From positions 611,001 to 675,000 of the forward strand of contig JAWNZC010000119.1 of NCBI GenBank assembly GCA_035771165.1: a stretch of DNA of 64,000 bases, written 5' to 3'. Positions 52,121 to 63,594 of the stretch are shown here, one piece after another. How positions within the stretch are numbered: position 1 is the first letter of the stretch; every line of letters starts with the position of its first letter. The position numbers and the translations under genes are program-made. Below the pieces are notes generated by a model that did not search any database, was not told the DNA's origin, and saw only the letters and a program-made list of their open reading frames with translations. This DNA comes from Paragorgia papillata. Its lineage: Eukaryota > Cnidaria > Anthozoa > Scleralcyonacea > Coralliidae.

Positions 52121-53255
52121 TTGTGTTGTGTTGTGTTGTGTTGTGTTGTGTTGTGTTGTGTTGTGTTGTGTTGTGTTGTGTTGTGTTGTGTTGTGTTGTG
52201 TTGTGTTGTGTTGTGTTGTGTTGTGTTGTGTTGTGTTGTGTTGTGTTGTGTTGTGTTGTCTGGTGTCTTGTTGCGTTGCGTTGCGTTGCGTTCTGTTGCG
52301 TTGCGTTCTATTGCGTTGCATTCTGTTGCGTTGTGTTCTGTTGTGTTGTGTTGTGTTGCGTTTTGTTGCGTTGCGTTCTATTGCATTGCGTTGCATTCTG
52401 TTGCTTTGCGTTGCGTTGCATTATGTTGCGTTCTATTGCCTTGCGTTCTTTGCATTCTGTTGCGTTGCGTTCTATTGCTTGCATTCTGTTGCGTTGTGTT
52501 TTGTTGTGTTGCGTTTTGTTGCGTTGCGTTCTATTGCATTGCGTTGCATTCTGTTGCTTTGCGTTGCGTTGCATTATGTTGCGTTCTATTGCCTTGCGTT
52601 CTTTGCATTCTGTTGCGTTGCGTTCTATTGCTTGCATTCTGTTGCGTTGTGTTCTGTTGCGTTGCGTTTTGTTGCGTTGGGTTCTATTGCGTTGCATTCT
52701 GTTGCTTTGCGTTGCGTTGCATTATGTTGCGTTCTATTGCGTTGCGTTCTGTTGCGTTGCGTTCTATTGTGTTGCGTCGCGTTCTATTGCGTTGCGTTTT
52801 TTTGCGTTGTGTTGCATTCTGTTGCGTTGCGTTCTATTGCGTTACATTCTGTTGCGTTGTGTTCTGTTGCGTTGCGTTCTATTGGGTTGCGTTCTGTTGC
52901 ATTGCGTTGCGTTGCGTTGCGTTGCGTTATGTTCTGTTATGTATTATGTTATGTTATGTTACGTTATGTTATGTTATGTCATGTCATGTCATGTCATGTC
53001 ATGTCATGTCGTGTCATGTCATGTCATGTCATGTCATGTCATGTCATGTCATGTTATATTATGTTATGTTATGTTATGTTATGTTATGTTATGTTATGTT
53101 ATGTTATGTTATGTTATGTTATGTTATGTTATGTTATGTTATGTTATGTTATGTTATGTTATGTTATGTTATGTTCTATTGCCTTGCGTTCGGTTCCTTC
53201 TGTTGCGTTGCGTTGCATTCTGTTGAGTTGAGTTGAGTTCTGTTGCGTGTCATGT
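52121..53255 (+). repeat. 1.1-kb GTTNN pentamer array (TTGTG, TTGCG, TTATG, TCATG)
   Basis: About 28 TTGTG units (52121-52258) change into mixed TTGCG, TTCTG, TTCTA and TTGCA units. Then come pure blocks of TCATG (52975-53050) and TTATG (53050-53175). A segment of about 125 bp (52340-52465 and 52500-52625) is duplicated within it. All frames are open; 370-codon frames are artefacts. Confidence 0.95.
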
Positions 53256-53356
53256 CGTTATGTTGTTGCGTTGTATAATTATAAGAGTAAAAATTTATCT
53301 AGTCGTGTTTTGTTTTTCTCGTATTCATATTGTGTTTACTCGTACATTATTTGTAG

Positions 53357-53677
53357 GTGAACCTTTCCTTCGTCTAAGAGGATCAAATATTCCTCTTGAA
53401 GGAAGAGTGGAAATTCTTCACGAAGGAGCTTGGGGCACGGTGTGTGTTCTTGACTCCACGAACTGGGAGGGAGAAGGTGCTAGACTGGCGTGTCGTGAGC
53501 TTGGCTTTTACGATGCTGTCAGGTACTTTAGGTCAGAAGAAAACTTTAAAAGGGTCAGTGGTAAGATTTGGCTTAAAGATGTGAATTGCAAAGGTGATGA
53601 GAAATCCTTGGTTTTTTGTAAGCACAATAACTGGAAAGATACTGGTTGTGGTCACTACCGTGATATTGCTGTAAGAT
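53357..53677 (+). CDS. Gene B exon: second SRCR domain
   Basis: 107 codons after TTTGTAG, ending AAGAT|GTAAGT, phase 1. The domain is canonical: LRLRGSNIPLEGRVEI, GAWGTVCVLDSTNW, ARLACRELGF, KIWLKDVNCKGDEKSLVFC and DIAVRC, with six Cys of the group A set. It follows the first SRCR exon directly. Compared with the first domain it keeps the consensus better, so it is not a recent duplicate of it. Confidence 0.92.
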
Positions 53678-53709
53678 GTAAGTACCATGTTGGGTTCTGT
53701 AGGGTTGTT

Positions 53710-54350
53710 TAGAAATGCGTAGGGAAATATGGGGATATATAGAGAAATTTAGGGATGTGTAGGGATATATAGGGATGTGTGGAGATATCGGTAGGGATAT
53801 ATAGGGAAAATTAGGGATATGTGGGATATGGAGGACATATGAGGTTGTTTAGGGATGTGTGGATATGTAGGGATATATGGGGGGACGTTTAGGGATAAGT
53901 GGGGATTTGTAGGGATATGTGGAAAATGGATGGATTTGTGGGGATATGTGGGGACGTTTAGGGATGTGTGTATATGTTTGTGGGATATGTAGGGATGTTT
54001 TGGGTAACTTTGGAATGCTTGGGGATGTGTAGGATTATGTGGGGTGTGTAAGGATAGGGTGTGTAAGGATAGGCCGGAATTAATATATATATAGCGATGT
54101 CCGCATGCGTGGGAACATGTAGGGAAGTTTAGGAATGTGTGGGGAAGTTTGGGGTATATGTCGAGATATGCAGGGGAGTTTGGGGGAATGTGAAGGGATG
54201 TGTGGGAATGCGAAGGCATGTCTGGGAATGTGAATGGATGTGTTGGAATGTGAAGGGTGTGTGGGGACTTGTAGGTTTGTGGGTAATTGTATGGTTGTGT
54301 TGGGATTTATAGTTAAGTTTAGGGACGTGCGGGGATATGTAGGGATGTAT
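53710..54350 (+). repeat. G-rich minisatellite (GGGATATGTA-like) in the SRCR-F5/8C intron
   Basis: Units such as TAGGGATATATAGGGATGTG and TGTGGGGATATGTAGGGA repeat irregularly for about 640 bp, starting about 35 nt after the donor. Frequent GGG runs on the coding strand mean the pre-mRNA could form G-quadruplexes. Minus-strand frames rich in Pro, His and Tyr are artefacts. Confidence 0.9.
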
Positions 54351-54428
54351 GTGAGGACAATTCTAAAACACTAACAGATTTAATTCAAGCTTACAGCAAT
54401 AAAATTGTTTCTTTTTGGGCTTTAACAG

Positions 54429-54733
54429 GTTCTATTTGTGCTGAATCTCTTCTTAAAAACGAGATAACATTTCCAAACTCTATCTTTAACGCCAGTGCGT
54501 CGCGTTCTTCCGACTATTCTCCGAGTTCTGGCCGACTGTACAGCCCTAGTCCTTGGTGCTTACCAAACACTCATCTTGATCAAAACCAATTTCTTGAAAT
54601 CAATCTTCCCGCCATTTACTCCTTGTCAGCGGTTGCCACCGTGGGCGGAAGTCTCGGATATGTGACGTCATATGAATTGTCGTATATGGTCAGCGGTAAT
54701 CAGTGGTTGTATGCTACTGTAAACAATAAGCAG
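54429..54733 (+). CDS. Gene B exon: F5/8 type C (discoidin) domain, first two-thirds
   Basis: The exon follows TTTAACAG in phase 1 and ends AAGCAG|GTCTGT in phase 0. It starts SICAESLLKNEITFPNSIF, then ASASRSSDYSPSSGRLYSP, WCLPNTHLDQNQFLEINLPA, VATVGGS and VTSYELSYMVSGNQW. These are the ordered strands of an F5/8C domain: I.-D..I.ASS, PAxGRL, W-x-P....-Q-W/F-L-x-V/I-D/N-L, TxGxVxTQG and Y.SY.V..S-D-G..W. The fold usually binds glycans, collagen or lipids through its loops. The rest of the domain lies 5.2 kb downstream. It is the one clear phase-0 split inside a domain in this gene. Confidence 0.88.
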
Positions 54734-54751
54734 GTCTGTATAGAAGCCTGG

Positions 54752-54955
54752 GACGATACGATGATGATACGATGATGATACGATGACGGTAAAATGACGA
54801 TACGATGATGATACGATAACGTTACGATGATGATGCGATGACGATACGGTGAGATACAATTACGACATAATGACGGTGCAATGACGATTACGATGCGATC
54901 ATGGTACGTTGACGACACGATGACGATACGATGAAGATACAATGTCTATACGATT
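54752..54955 (+). repeat. (GATACGATGAC)n array just after the donor
   Basis: GATGATACGATGACGATACG-like units start 18 nt after the splice donor. The same units occur at 59630-59880 near the other end of the intron. Confidence 0.9.
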
Positions 54956-55929
54956 TAATCCCCGAGTCCGGGCGTAGGGCCGAAGGCCCGGAGCCCGGTG
55001 AGTGTGCTAATCTCGACACGCGTGGAGTCATTTTACACGCGTGGACAAACGTGATATGCGAACGAATTTCTGTGATCTAAATATTTATTTATTTATTTTT
55101 ATACAAAAATCTAAGAAAAACAAACAATCTGATTGGCTAAGAACTATGCGTTATTAAAGTACACATGCACAGCTGACGTAACGAAGTCGCAAAAAAATTT
55201 TGTTTTATAAAAATTTGATCAAATTACACGTTTGAAGATACAACTTGGTACAAAATAAAGTGCATTTCAACTGTCTGAGGATTACACATATCACTCGGCG
55301 ATGAGAGACACGGCCATCAAGTTGTTGTCCGACGACATGCAGACATATTAAAATTATCGACATAAATACGGTCATTTAATACCTTCGTCTCCGGCGCACA
55401 ACGCTATCTACTCCACAGCTTCAGAAATTTTCTGATACAATTTCCATTCCTCTTCATGGAAATACTGTTCAGCCATACAAATCCAGGAGATATCTGTCAT
55501 TGTCAACAAGATTTCCAAACACAGAACATATAATTTCGCTGGTTAATACGCGTGCTTCTGGCCCTTCTCCAACGATAAATGCTTTCCCAGCTGAATTTGC
55601 AGCATAAGAAGTGTCCAAATATACATGGGACAGCAACATCCCATCCAGAAGAACTAATCTGTTTGTTCAACGATAAATATTTTGGCTAGAAATGCCGACG
55701 AAGATACGAAGTTTGAAATTTGAATAAACTTTCAATTTGTCATGATCATGATTTGCATAAATTATACGTGTACATACGTACATAAATTATACGTATAATC
55801 GCCCAATCAGATTGCTTTATTTGTATATATAGATTACTTATGACGTAATTAAACCTGAATTGAAATTTTACCTCCTTTTCAATGTCCCTGCCGGTTCGAC
55901 GATTCAAAAATATCAAACATTTCTTATTA
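54956..55929. other. F5/8C intron, no gene seen
   Basis: 54966-55010 is GC-rich (GTCCGGGCGTAGGGCCGAAG, then GGCCCGGAGCCCG), like the centres of hairpin MITEs. The remainder is AT-rich without frames of note. Confidence 0.45.
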
Positions 55930-56160
55930 AAATAATAAAATTTGATGTATATAACAAATAGATGACATTTTGCCATGCGTGTGTACTGTAATAACGCACA
56001 GAAGACGTCACAGCGTGTAAAGAACAACAGTCACACCACTCGACTGCGTCTCGTTCGTACTTTTTTGTTCTTTACACGCTGTGACGTCATATGTGCGTTA
56101 TTACAGTACACACGCACGGAAAAATGTCATCTATTTGTTAAATTTATTTGTATATATGTG
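55925..56160. mobile_element. Hairpin MITE with TGACGTCA in the arm
   Basis: AACAAATAGATGACATTTT, GCGTGTGTACTGTAATAACGCAC and GTGTAAAGAACAA face their complements at 56070-56145. The arms are about 80 bp around a 40-nt loop. The right arm holds TGACGTCA (56082); the left has AGACGTCA. Confidence 0.85.
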
Positions 56161-56904
56161 TGGATGGACCATGTGCGGTTAAGATTGTGGGGCACTGGGG
56201 ACAATATAGTTTTTGACAAAAAGATTTGAACTATCAACATAATTTTCTCTTGACAAAAAGACTTGAGAAAGGAGTTTTTGGGAAACGTATATCACTTTTG
56301 AAAGAACAGAAACAAATCAACTTCTATACGCATAAAGCAAAACAACGTCTTGAGCAGAAGGAAACCCGTCAAACCGAAAGGAGAAAAAAGCAATAGTAAA
56401 ACTTGAAAACCAGCGAAGAAATAAAGACTGGCGAAAAGTCGGTGAAAATATAGAGCAGCCGCTCTCAGTAATCACGAACATTTAGTAACAAAACTGTTCG
56501 AGTTTCCCTGTTTACATCCTGTCACTGTTAATTTTGTTTTCTTTTTTGTGTGTCCTTAAAGTATTTTAAACGTATATCCATTGCATGTCACTTTGCTTGC
56601 CTGTTGTATTTATCTGTAAACCACTTGTGACTTAACGTAGCTTGTCCATAATTTGGCATAAAACTTGGAAAAGGAGCAATTTTTCTTCTGTAAAACGCAC
56701 AAATGCTGTGGAAATATTTATTAACATGTAGGTGAAAACAGTTTCAGCACTTCAGCCAAGTAGTTGTTTGAGTATAGTTTTCAATCAATTCAATGTTTTT
56801 GAAAAATGTTTTCATCAGATGCTGTAGTGATGTTTTTTTGTAAACATAGAATGAAAGAACTGTAAAATATAAACTTAATATATTGACAAAATTTTAACGC
56901 CTGC
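56161..56904. other. F5/8C intron, no feature seen
   Basis: AT-rich sequence without recognisable frames, arrays or inverted repeats. Confidence 0.45.
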
Positions 56905-57318
56905 CTCAGTAGCCTATTTCCCAACCTCGTACCCAGGGCCATTTGTACGGAACTGGGCCAAGATGGCGGGAACAAATGGCCCTGGTGGAGGCCAGGCTAT
57001 CTCAGCCTCTGATTGGTCAAGAGCTTACGGCGTAAATCAGACGGTTTGATTTTTTATCTTTATTTTTAAATTGTACTTTGACCTTGTCGGTTGTTCCTGC
57101 ACACGGCACGGGAAATTATATTTTAAACCATGCTATAATTAGGTGTAATTAGGTATAATTACTGTGTAAAGAACTAAGTTCTAGTTAATAAAATGCGCAA
57201 TATACTGCGCATTTTGAGCTAGCCTCCACCAGGGCCATTTGTTCCCGCCATTTTGTTTTATTCCCCATCTTGGCCCAGTTTCCTACAAATGGCCCTGGGT
57301 ACGAGGTTGCCTATTTCC
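56905..57318. mobile_element. Inverted-repeat MITE, CAACCTCGTACCCAGGGCC ends
   Basis: GCCTATTTCCCAACCTCGTA and CCCAGGGCCATTTGTACGGA face CAAATGGCCCTGGGTACGAG and GTTGCCTATTTCC; AAGATGGCGGGAACAAATGG and CCCTGGTGGAGGC are mirrored too. The arms are about 90 bp and are separated by 220 bp of AT-rich sequence. Confidence 0.85.
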
Positions 57319-57429
57319 AGGCCTCCAATAGAAAAGAGGGCAAGGGGGGTTGCATTAATGTTTTCTAATCAGGAGATATTTACAAAAATTCATGTAAAAG
57401 CGGGCGAGGGGTTGTTGCATTTATGTATT

Positions 57430-57935
57430 TCTAGTAGGATTTAATAATAGGATTTAATAATATTTACCACTAATACAAATTTACAAAAGAAGATAGTAAG
57501 CACAAGTATAGTATAACCAGTCGGTGCGTTAAATAACACTGACGCTGAAAGGTAGATATGAGTGGCAAGGAGGCATCCAGAAACCATCAGGCTTGTAGAT
57601 AGGATGTCTCCTTGGAACAAGGCAGTAAGTAAAATTTAAATTAATAAAGTATTACATAGCATGGCACTGTCAAATTTAAACGTAATTAAAACTCAAGTAA
57701 ATATTTTAGCATTCTATTCCTGAAGTAATTTATCGTCTCTGCATTTGTAACTTTACCAGGGAGAGAATTCCACAGCTTGGGACCTTGAAAAAGGATGGTG
57801 AACTGCTTTGTATTAGTTCTACATGCATGAGATCAGTATGAGCATGGATAGTAAAAAGACTGGATTGGAAACTTGATGGCGTGAGCATAACAACCTGGTT
57901 GCAATTGACAAGCTTAAAAAACCCGAGTATATTCA
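57430..57935 (-). pseudogene. LINE C-terminal fragment and 3' UTR
   Basis: The minus strand reads RTNTKQFTILFQGPKLWNSL, PGKVTNAETINYF and RNRMLKYLLEF before a stop near 57690. This is the WNSLP-containing C-terminal end of a non-LTR reverse transcriptase. An AT-rich 3' UTR follows to about 57430, ending in short TTAAATCCTATTA repeats. It is likely the same element as 59125-59590, split by about 1.2 kb. Confidence 0.7.
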
Positions 57936-59124
57936 AAGTTTGGGATTAATACAGCCTAAAATGATAATCGAATTGTCTGTAAATACGACAAAGCCACAAT
58001 ACGACAAAATGCCCGTCTATTCTTACTCATTTTAAAAGAAGATATCAAGGTTTACTAGTTAAAATATGCATCCCAAATTCCGAGCAAAACAAAGCACAAT
58101 TTGGGGACAAAACAAAGATCAACAACGCTTACCCCGAACGCTCGATTGTGGCTTAGGCAGGTTTGTAAGGCGATAAAATCATTTGAAACGTCAACATAGT
58201 CATCTGAATGTGAGGATATGAAGAATTTGAAGAAAAGTTCACTAAAAACCTCAGTAAAACAAGCGTACTCACGCCATTCGTGACATCACAATTTGCAACT
58301 AGGTTTCAACATCTCTCGAGCAAAGAAAAACGATTTTCAGCCAATCGGCGGCCTGGAAACGCCTCACGTGACTATTAGTTTCCAATCCACTCATTTTACT
58401 ATCCATGGCATGAGCTTGCGTTTCTTGTGTTATAGTCATGAACTTGATTACCAATAGTAAAATAAGTTGAGGAGAAGGCGGCAGTAATTGATTGTGATTC
58501 AGGGATTATTTTAACGTGCAGTGATAACCAATTTGTGGCAATTTTGACATTTTGTGCAGTGATAAATTTTTCTTTAATATTTAAGAATGGGTGTTATTCG
58601 CGAAAGGATTGCATCAGAAATTATGTTCAAAGGCACAGTACATACTACATTCCAACATACACTATTTAATATCAATATTTAAATTAGCAAATACACAAAT
58701 AAGACGATAAGTTAAAGGACCCTGGTCCACTATCTTCTGATAACGTTAAGCGTACCGTAAACTAACAGCCTTATGCCCTTAATTTCAACTTTCAAGATAC
58801 ATGAGTATAGCTACTATAGCAGGCCCTACCGCCCTAATAAACAAGACTACCCAACGGTTTAGCCAGACTATACCCAACGGTGCCAACCAGCCAACCCCAC
58901 ATAACATGCTTGAGGCTTCTCTCAGGTCGATGCGTCTGTGCGCGTGTGCTACTGTTTGACCATTGTTATTTTGAAAATGCGAATGTATGCTGTGCGAAAG
59001 GGATTAAATCATTAAAAATTGGGAAAAGGAGGGCCGCTTATGTATACTATGACAGTATGAGTAGTTGATTACTGACGAGCTACAGAGCTACTCAGTGCTC
59101 CATCGCTGTTTAACGTGCTACTGA
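57936..59124. other. F5/8C intron, probable insertion between two LINE pieces
   Basis: No frame of note. GTGCAGTGATAAA occurs at 58556 and again at 59155, and TTTCCAATCCA/GTAAAAAGACTGGATT-type sequence is shared by 57850 and 58385 in inverted form. It may be a non-autonomous element that split the LINE. Confidence 0.45.
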
Positions 59125-59590
59125 AGTTAGATTTTATACCTTTTTCAGCTCTTTGTGCAGTGATAAAAATTCCTTAAAATAATCCCTGTTGTGATAAGAA
59201 AACATAAATTTACCAATATGAAAGGAGTTAATCTTATAAATATCGAGCAAATTCAAATTCAAATTACTAAAAGCGGCCGGAGCGGTATGCGTGCGAAAAT
59301 CAGAATTGGTCAACACTCTGACAATTCGCTTCTGGAGTAGAAATATGCGTCTTAAATTAGAGACATAAGTAGACGACCAGACAGTGTTGCAGTAGGTAAG
59401 ATATGGATAGATTAAGGTATAATATAAGGATAATTTAGTACTCGCGGATAAATAAAAACGAGCTCGATAAATTATGCCGATGGATTTTGAAACTTTCTAA
59501 CAGACATGACTAATGTGAGATTTCCAAGAGAGATTTTCATCTAGAAAGACCCCAAGAAATTTAACCTTTTGCTTTCAAGTGATCAGATTG
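59125..59590 (-). pseudogene. LINE reverse-transcriptase thumb fragment
   Basis: On the minus strand the frame has KFLGVFLDENLSWKSHISHV, SIGIIYRARFYLS, LYYTLIYPYLTYCNTVWSS and QKRIVRVLTNSDF, then a shift and LLDIYKINSFHIGKFMFSYH. These are the conserved thumb motifs after the catalytic domain in CR1/Jockey-like elements. The catalytic part is missing. Confidence 0.8.
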
Positions 59591-59629
59591 TCATCAAATA
59601 AGAGATATATATCATAAGTATTAGTTCAT

Positions 59630-59880
59630 TGATGACGATACGATGATGCTACAATGATGATGCGATGATGATACGATGACCATGCGATGACCATACGAAC
59701 ACTATATGATGACGATACGATGATTATACGAACACGATACGATAACCATACGAACATGATACGATGATCATACGAACACGATGCGATGATGATGCGATGA
59801 CAAAACGATGACAGTACGATGACGATACGATTTCTATCCGATAACGATACGATTGCCATACGATGACGATTCGATGATGC
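59630..59880 (+). repeat. (GATACGATGAC)n array before the acceptor
   Basis: GATGACGATACGATGATG and related units, with CATACGAACACGATACG variants, end 75 nt before the acceptor at 59955. It matches the array at 54752-54955 at the other end of the intron. Confidence 0.9.
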
Positions 59881-59955
59881 TGATTTTGACGCATGAAGTT
59901 TACGTCCTCGTTATTTTTTAATTTTCTAAGATATATCATTAATATTTTTTTTTAG

Positions 59956-60097
59956 ATAATTTCCGGCAACACAAATAATGACACACATAATGTTATACGA
60001 AGAGAATTAGACCAACCTTGTCATGTGCAGCGCGTTCGGTTTATTCCAAAGACATGGATTGACATTCCTTGTATGCGTGTGGAATTATGCGGTAAAG
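59956..60097 (+). CDS. Gene B exon: F5/8 type C domain, last third
   Basis: 47 codons after TTTTTTTTTAG, in phase 0, ending GGTAAAG|GTGAGA in phase 1. It reads ISGNTNNDTHNVIRRELDQP, then VQRVRFIPKTWIDIPCMRVE and LCGK. This is the standard C-terminal end of F5/8C domains (FxGNxDxxT.v.n.l..P..ARyVRi.P..w...i.lRvEl.GC). The Arg of VRF and the final Cys that closes the disulfide are present. It completes the domain begun at 54429. Confidence 0.9.
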
Positions 60098-60118
60098 GTG
60101 AGAAATTTAATATATTCC

Positions 60119-60235
60119 TTCCCTCCCTCCCTTTCCTTCCTTCCTTCCTTCCTTCCTTCCTTCCTTCCTTCATTCCTTCCTCCCTCTCTTCCTTCCTTCC
60201 TTCCTTCCTTCCTTTCTTCTTTCTTTTTTATTTTA
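60119..60235 (+). repeat. (TTCC)n array
   Basis: About 25 TTCC/CTCC units start 22 nt after the donor and end 15 nt before the next acceptor, so they fill the 153-nt intron. Confidence 0.95.
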
Positions 60236-60250
60236 TTAATCTTCTTTTAG

Positions 60251-60541
60251 AGATTCCACGATGCCATCTCTCCACCATCACCTTTGCCAAAATTACGTCC
60301 ACATCAGCAACGGTGGCCTGGGGACCATGGCTTATCCCAGATACAGGAAAGCAACACAATAATTACTCAGTGACTCTATCGAGAGCAGAAAGCTACGATA
60401 CCAAGACAACTGAACATACTTCTCTTTTGATTGGCCATCTTCTTCCATATCGTCAATACAATGTGTCAGTTATTGCTATTGGTTTGCAAGAGTGTTACAA
60501 CATGCATGTTCTTTCTACGTCCTTCCTAACGGCGGAAGCTG
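60251..60541 (+). CDS. Gene B exon: first fibronectin type III domain
   Basis: 97 codons, CTTTTAG acceptor and GCTG|GTTAGT donor, phase 1. It shows FN3 marks: a strand ITSTSATVAWGPW with the core Trp, NNYSVTLSRAE, HTSLLIGHLLPYRQYNVSVI (the L-x-P-x-x-x-Y motif) and an A-I-G end. Two Cys (CH at the start and CYN near the end) are unusual for FN3 and could form an extra disulfide. Confidence 0.85.
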
Positions 60542-60689
60542 GTTAGTGTTTTTTATCATTTCTCTGTTGGTTGGCTTTTGTCTTAATTTCATTTGGTTTG
60601 TTTATGTTCGTGTTTGCGTTTGTATTTCTCACTCCATTATATGTCTGTTTATATATAGTTTGTATGTTGTTTGTTTGTCAGTCTCTCTT

Positions 60690-61003
<314 letters not shown>

Positions 61004-61058
61004 TTAGTTAGAAAAATTTGTAATTAAAAAATTAACTTATTTATCATTGTTATTTTAG

Positions 61059-61367
61059 CTCCGAGGGGATCTCCAATGAATGTGCAAGTTAAAGAAGTTG
61101 AAGACATTGGTTCGATAACTCTTAGTGTCACGTGGTCTCCTCTAGATATTAAAAAACGTAATGGAAAAATTACAAACTATTCCGTGTGTTATTCTACAGC
61201 TACATTAACTGCTGATTGCAATAATGGTAGTATTGTCAACACGACTGCAACATCTATCAGCATCAAAGAACTTGAAGCAGCAACGATATATTTCTTTCGA
61301 ATACGAGCTTACACAAAAGTAGGACCTGGACCTTACACAAAAGAAATTAATATAACAACAAGTTTAG
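61059..61367 (+). CDS. Gene B exon: second fibronectin type III domain
   Basis: 103 codons between TATTTTAG and TTTAG|GTAAG, phase 1. APRGSPMNVQVKEVE opens the domain. The core Trp is in LSVTWSPLD, followed by GKITNYSVCYS, ISIKELEAATIYFFRIRAY and KVGPGPYTKEI. The order and spacing match FN3, with Leu-x-x-x-x-x-Tyr before the F strand and the G-x-G-P-x-S/T end. Several N-x-T/S glycosylation sites are visible (NGS, NTT). Confidence 0.92.
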
Positions 61368-61786
61368 GTAAGAATTCTTGGGTTAAAATATTGATAGGAC
61401 TTACGTCAAAAAAACATAGCTTCTATTCTCAATGCAACAATATGCCAGAGCCCATGACGTTTTTGTAGCTATAGTTGTCAATTCTGCACAAACTTACAAG
61501 CAACATTATAAAGCTGACTGACGAGCTAGCCGTTAGCACGTCTGGGCACCGAATTTGTATCTACCTGCGGAATGCTCAGTGCTTTTCTTACAAACATGAT
61601 GTCGTCAAAAAGCCGCCAAAATCCTTAGCGTCAAACAAATCGCTTGCATTCTCGTTCCCAGAGCCCATGTTTCTGTGTCCGTGGCTTACGGTTGCCACAA
61701 AAAAGTGACTAAAAATCTCGCTCACATGACCTACACGTGTAAAAATGAATATTTTTTAACTTTGATCCTAATTTTGTTGTTTCTAG
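61368..61786. other. Intron of gene B, no array and no extra exon seen
   Basis: 419 nt of plain intron between GTAAGAATTC and TTGTTTCTAG. It is the only intron in the second half of the gene without a repeat array near its donor. Confidence 0.6.
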
Positions 61787-61862
61787 AGCCGTTATCAGCT
61801 TCTTTTTACGAAACAGCAAATGCATTGTTGTTTTCATTTTATATACCCAAGAAAGATGTCAG
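61787..61862 (+). CDS. Gene B exon: start of RPTP-like membrane-proximal domain
   Basis: A 76-nt exon, phase 1 in and phase 2 out, follows GTTTCTAG and ends CAG|GTAGGA. It reads EPLSASFYETANALLFSFYI and PKKDV, then joins the next exon to give SFYEVIAVS. This resembles the extracellular segment just outside the membrane in receptor tyrosine phosphatases, where a strand of the type T-x-I-x-V-x-L precedes -I-x-x-Y-x-V-I-V. The exon is short, and the call depends on the following exon. Confidence 0.65.
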
Positions 61863-61899
61863 GTAGGAGTGTAACATGATTAGCGTTTGCGTGGACGTG

Positions 61900-62530
<631 letters not shown>

Positions 62531-62629
62531 AAATGGTAGATTACCAGACAAGAAAATTGTATTTCTAAACGTGTACGATTGTTTTCTATGTATTCACGTT
62601 TTCCCTAAGAAGAATCTTTAATTTTCTAG

Positions 62630-62895
62630 CTTTTATGAAGTTATTGCCGTGTCCATCCATAATAATTCAACACCAACTAGATCACCAGATACCTATCGTC
62701 CTGAAGAACTGACGCACTACAACGAGGTTAAAGACAACTCTCAATCAACTCCGTATATTGCAGCGACATTTAAAGTCAACCAAGATGAACTCAGCCAAAT
62801 ATTTATCTTGGGAGACGGAGTGAAATATTCTAAACTGTATGGAACTGAAACCAAATAGCACTTATCGCGTGTTTCTAAGGTTCTTCAAACATAAG
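62630..62895 (+). pseudogene. Gene B exon: RPTP-like membrane-proximal domain with an in-frame stop
   Basis: The exon follows ATTTTCTAG and ends AAG|GTATGT. It reads FYEVIAVSIHNNSTPTRSP, then STPYIAATFKVNQDEL and IFILGDGVKYSKLYGTE, like the stretch Y-x-A-A-E-L...F-x-V-G-D-x-x-x-Y-x-G-x of R2-type receptor phosphatases. In this frame TAG stops it at 62856. One frame over, the expected continuation PNSTYRVFLRFFKHK (62851-62895) runs in phase to the donor and to the next exon. So one base is extra or two are missing between about 62840 and 62851. It may be an allele-specific lesion, a dying gene or an assembly error. Confidence 0.7.
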
Positions 62896-62962
62896 GTATG
62901 TACATATTCTTCTCAAGTACACATACACCCGTAACATATACATGCGCATGTGTATGTTCATT

Positions 62963-63512
62963 CATTCATCCGTTTGTTTGATTGTTTGTTTGTTTGTTTG
63001 TTTGTTTGTCCGTTTGTTTGTTTGTTTATTTGTTTGTTTATTTGTTTGTTTGTTTGTTTGTTTGTTTGTTGGTTTGTTTGTTTGTTTGTTTGCTTGCTTG
63101 CTTGCTTATTTGCTTGCTTGTTTGTTTGTTTGTTTGTTGGTTTGTTTGTTTGTTTGTTTGCTTGCTTGCTTGCTTATTTGCTTGCTTATTTGCTTGCTTG
63201 TTTGTTTGTTTGTTTGTTTGTTTGTTTGTTTGTTTGTTTGTTTGTTTGTCTGTTTCTTTGTTTGTCCGTTTGTTTGTTTGTTTGTTTGTTTGTTTGTTTG
63301 TTTGTTTGTTTGTTTGTTTGTTTGTTTGTTTGTTTGTTTGTTTGTTTGTTTGTTTGCCCGTTCGCTCGTTCGCCCGTCCGCTCGTTTGTTCGTTTGTCCG
63401 TTTGTCCGTTTGTCCGTTTGTCAGTTTGTTCGTTTGTTCGTTCGTTCGTTCGTTCGTTTGTTTGTTTGTTTTTTTGTTTGTTTGTTTGTTTGTTTGTTTG
63501 TTTGTTTGTTTG
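62963..63512 (+). repeat. (GTTT)n/(GCTT)n tetranucleotide array
   Basis: Starts 67 nt after the donor. GTTT blocks alternate with GCTT, and CGTT, CCGT variants appear at 63356-63450. A duplicated block of about 80 bp is seen (63060-63135 and 63125-63200). Both strands open; no gene. Confidence 0.95.
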
Positions 63513-63594
63513 AAAAGCAGTAAGGTATTTAGAGTGTTGTCTGTATATTTTTGAACTCTTGAGGTAAAACAATGTTGATATATTGTTTTGTTAG

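Noticed and set aside
52121..53236. Three overlapping frames of about 370 codons rich in Cys and Val
   Set aside because: Pentamer array; all three phases are open, so none is evidence for coding.
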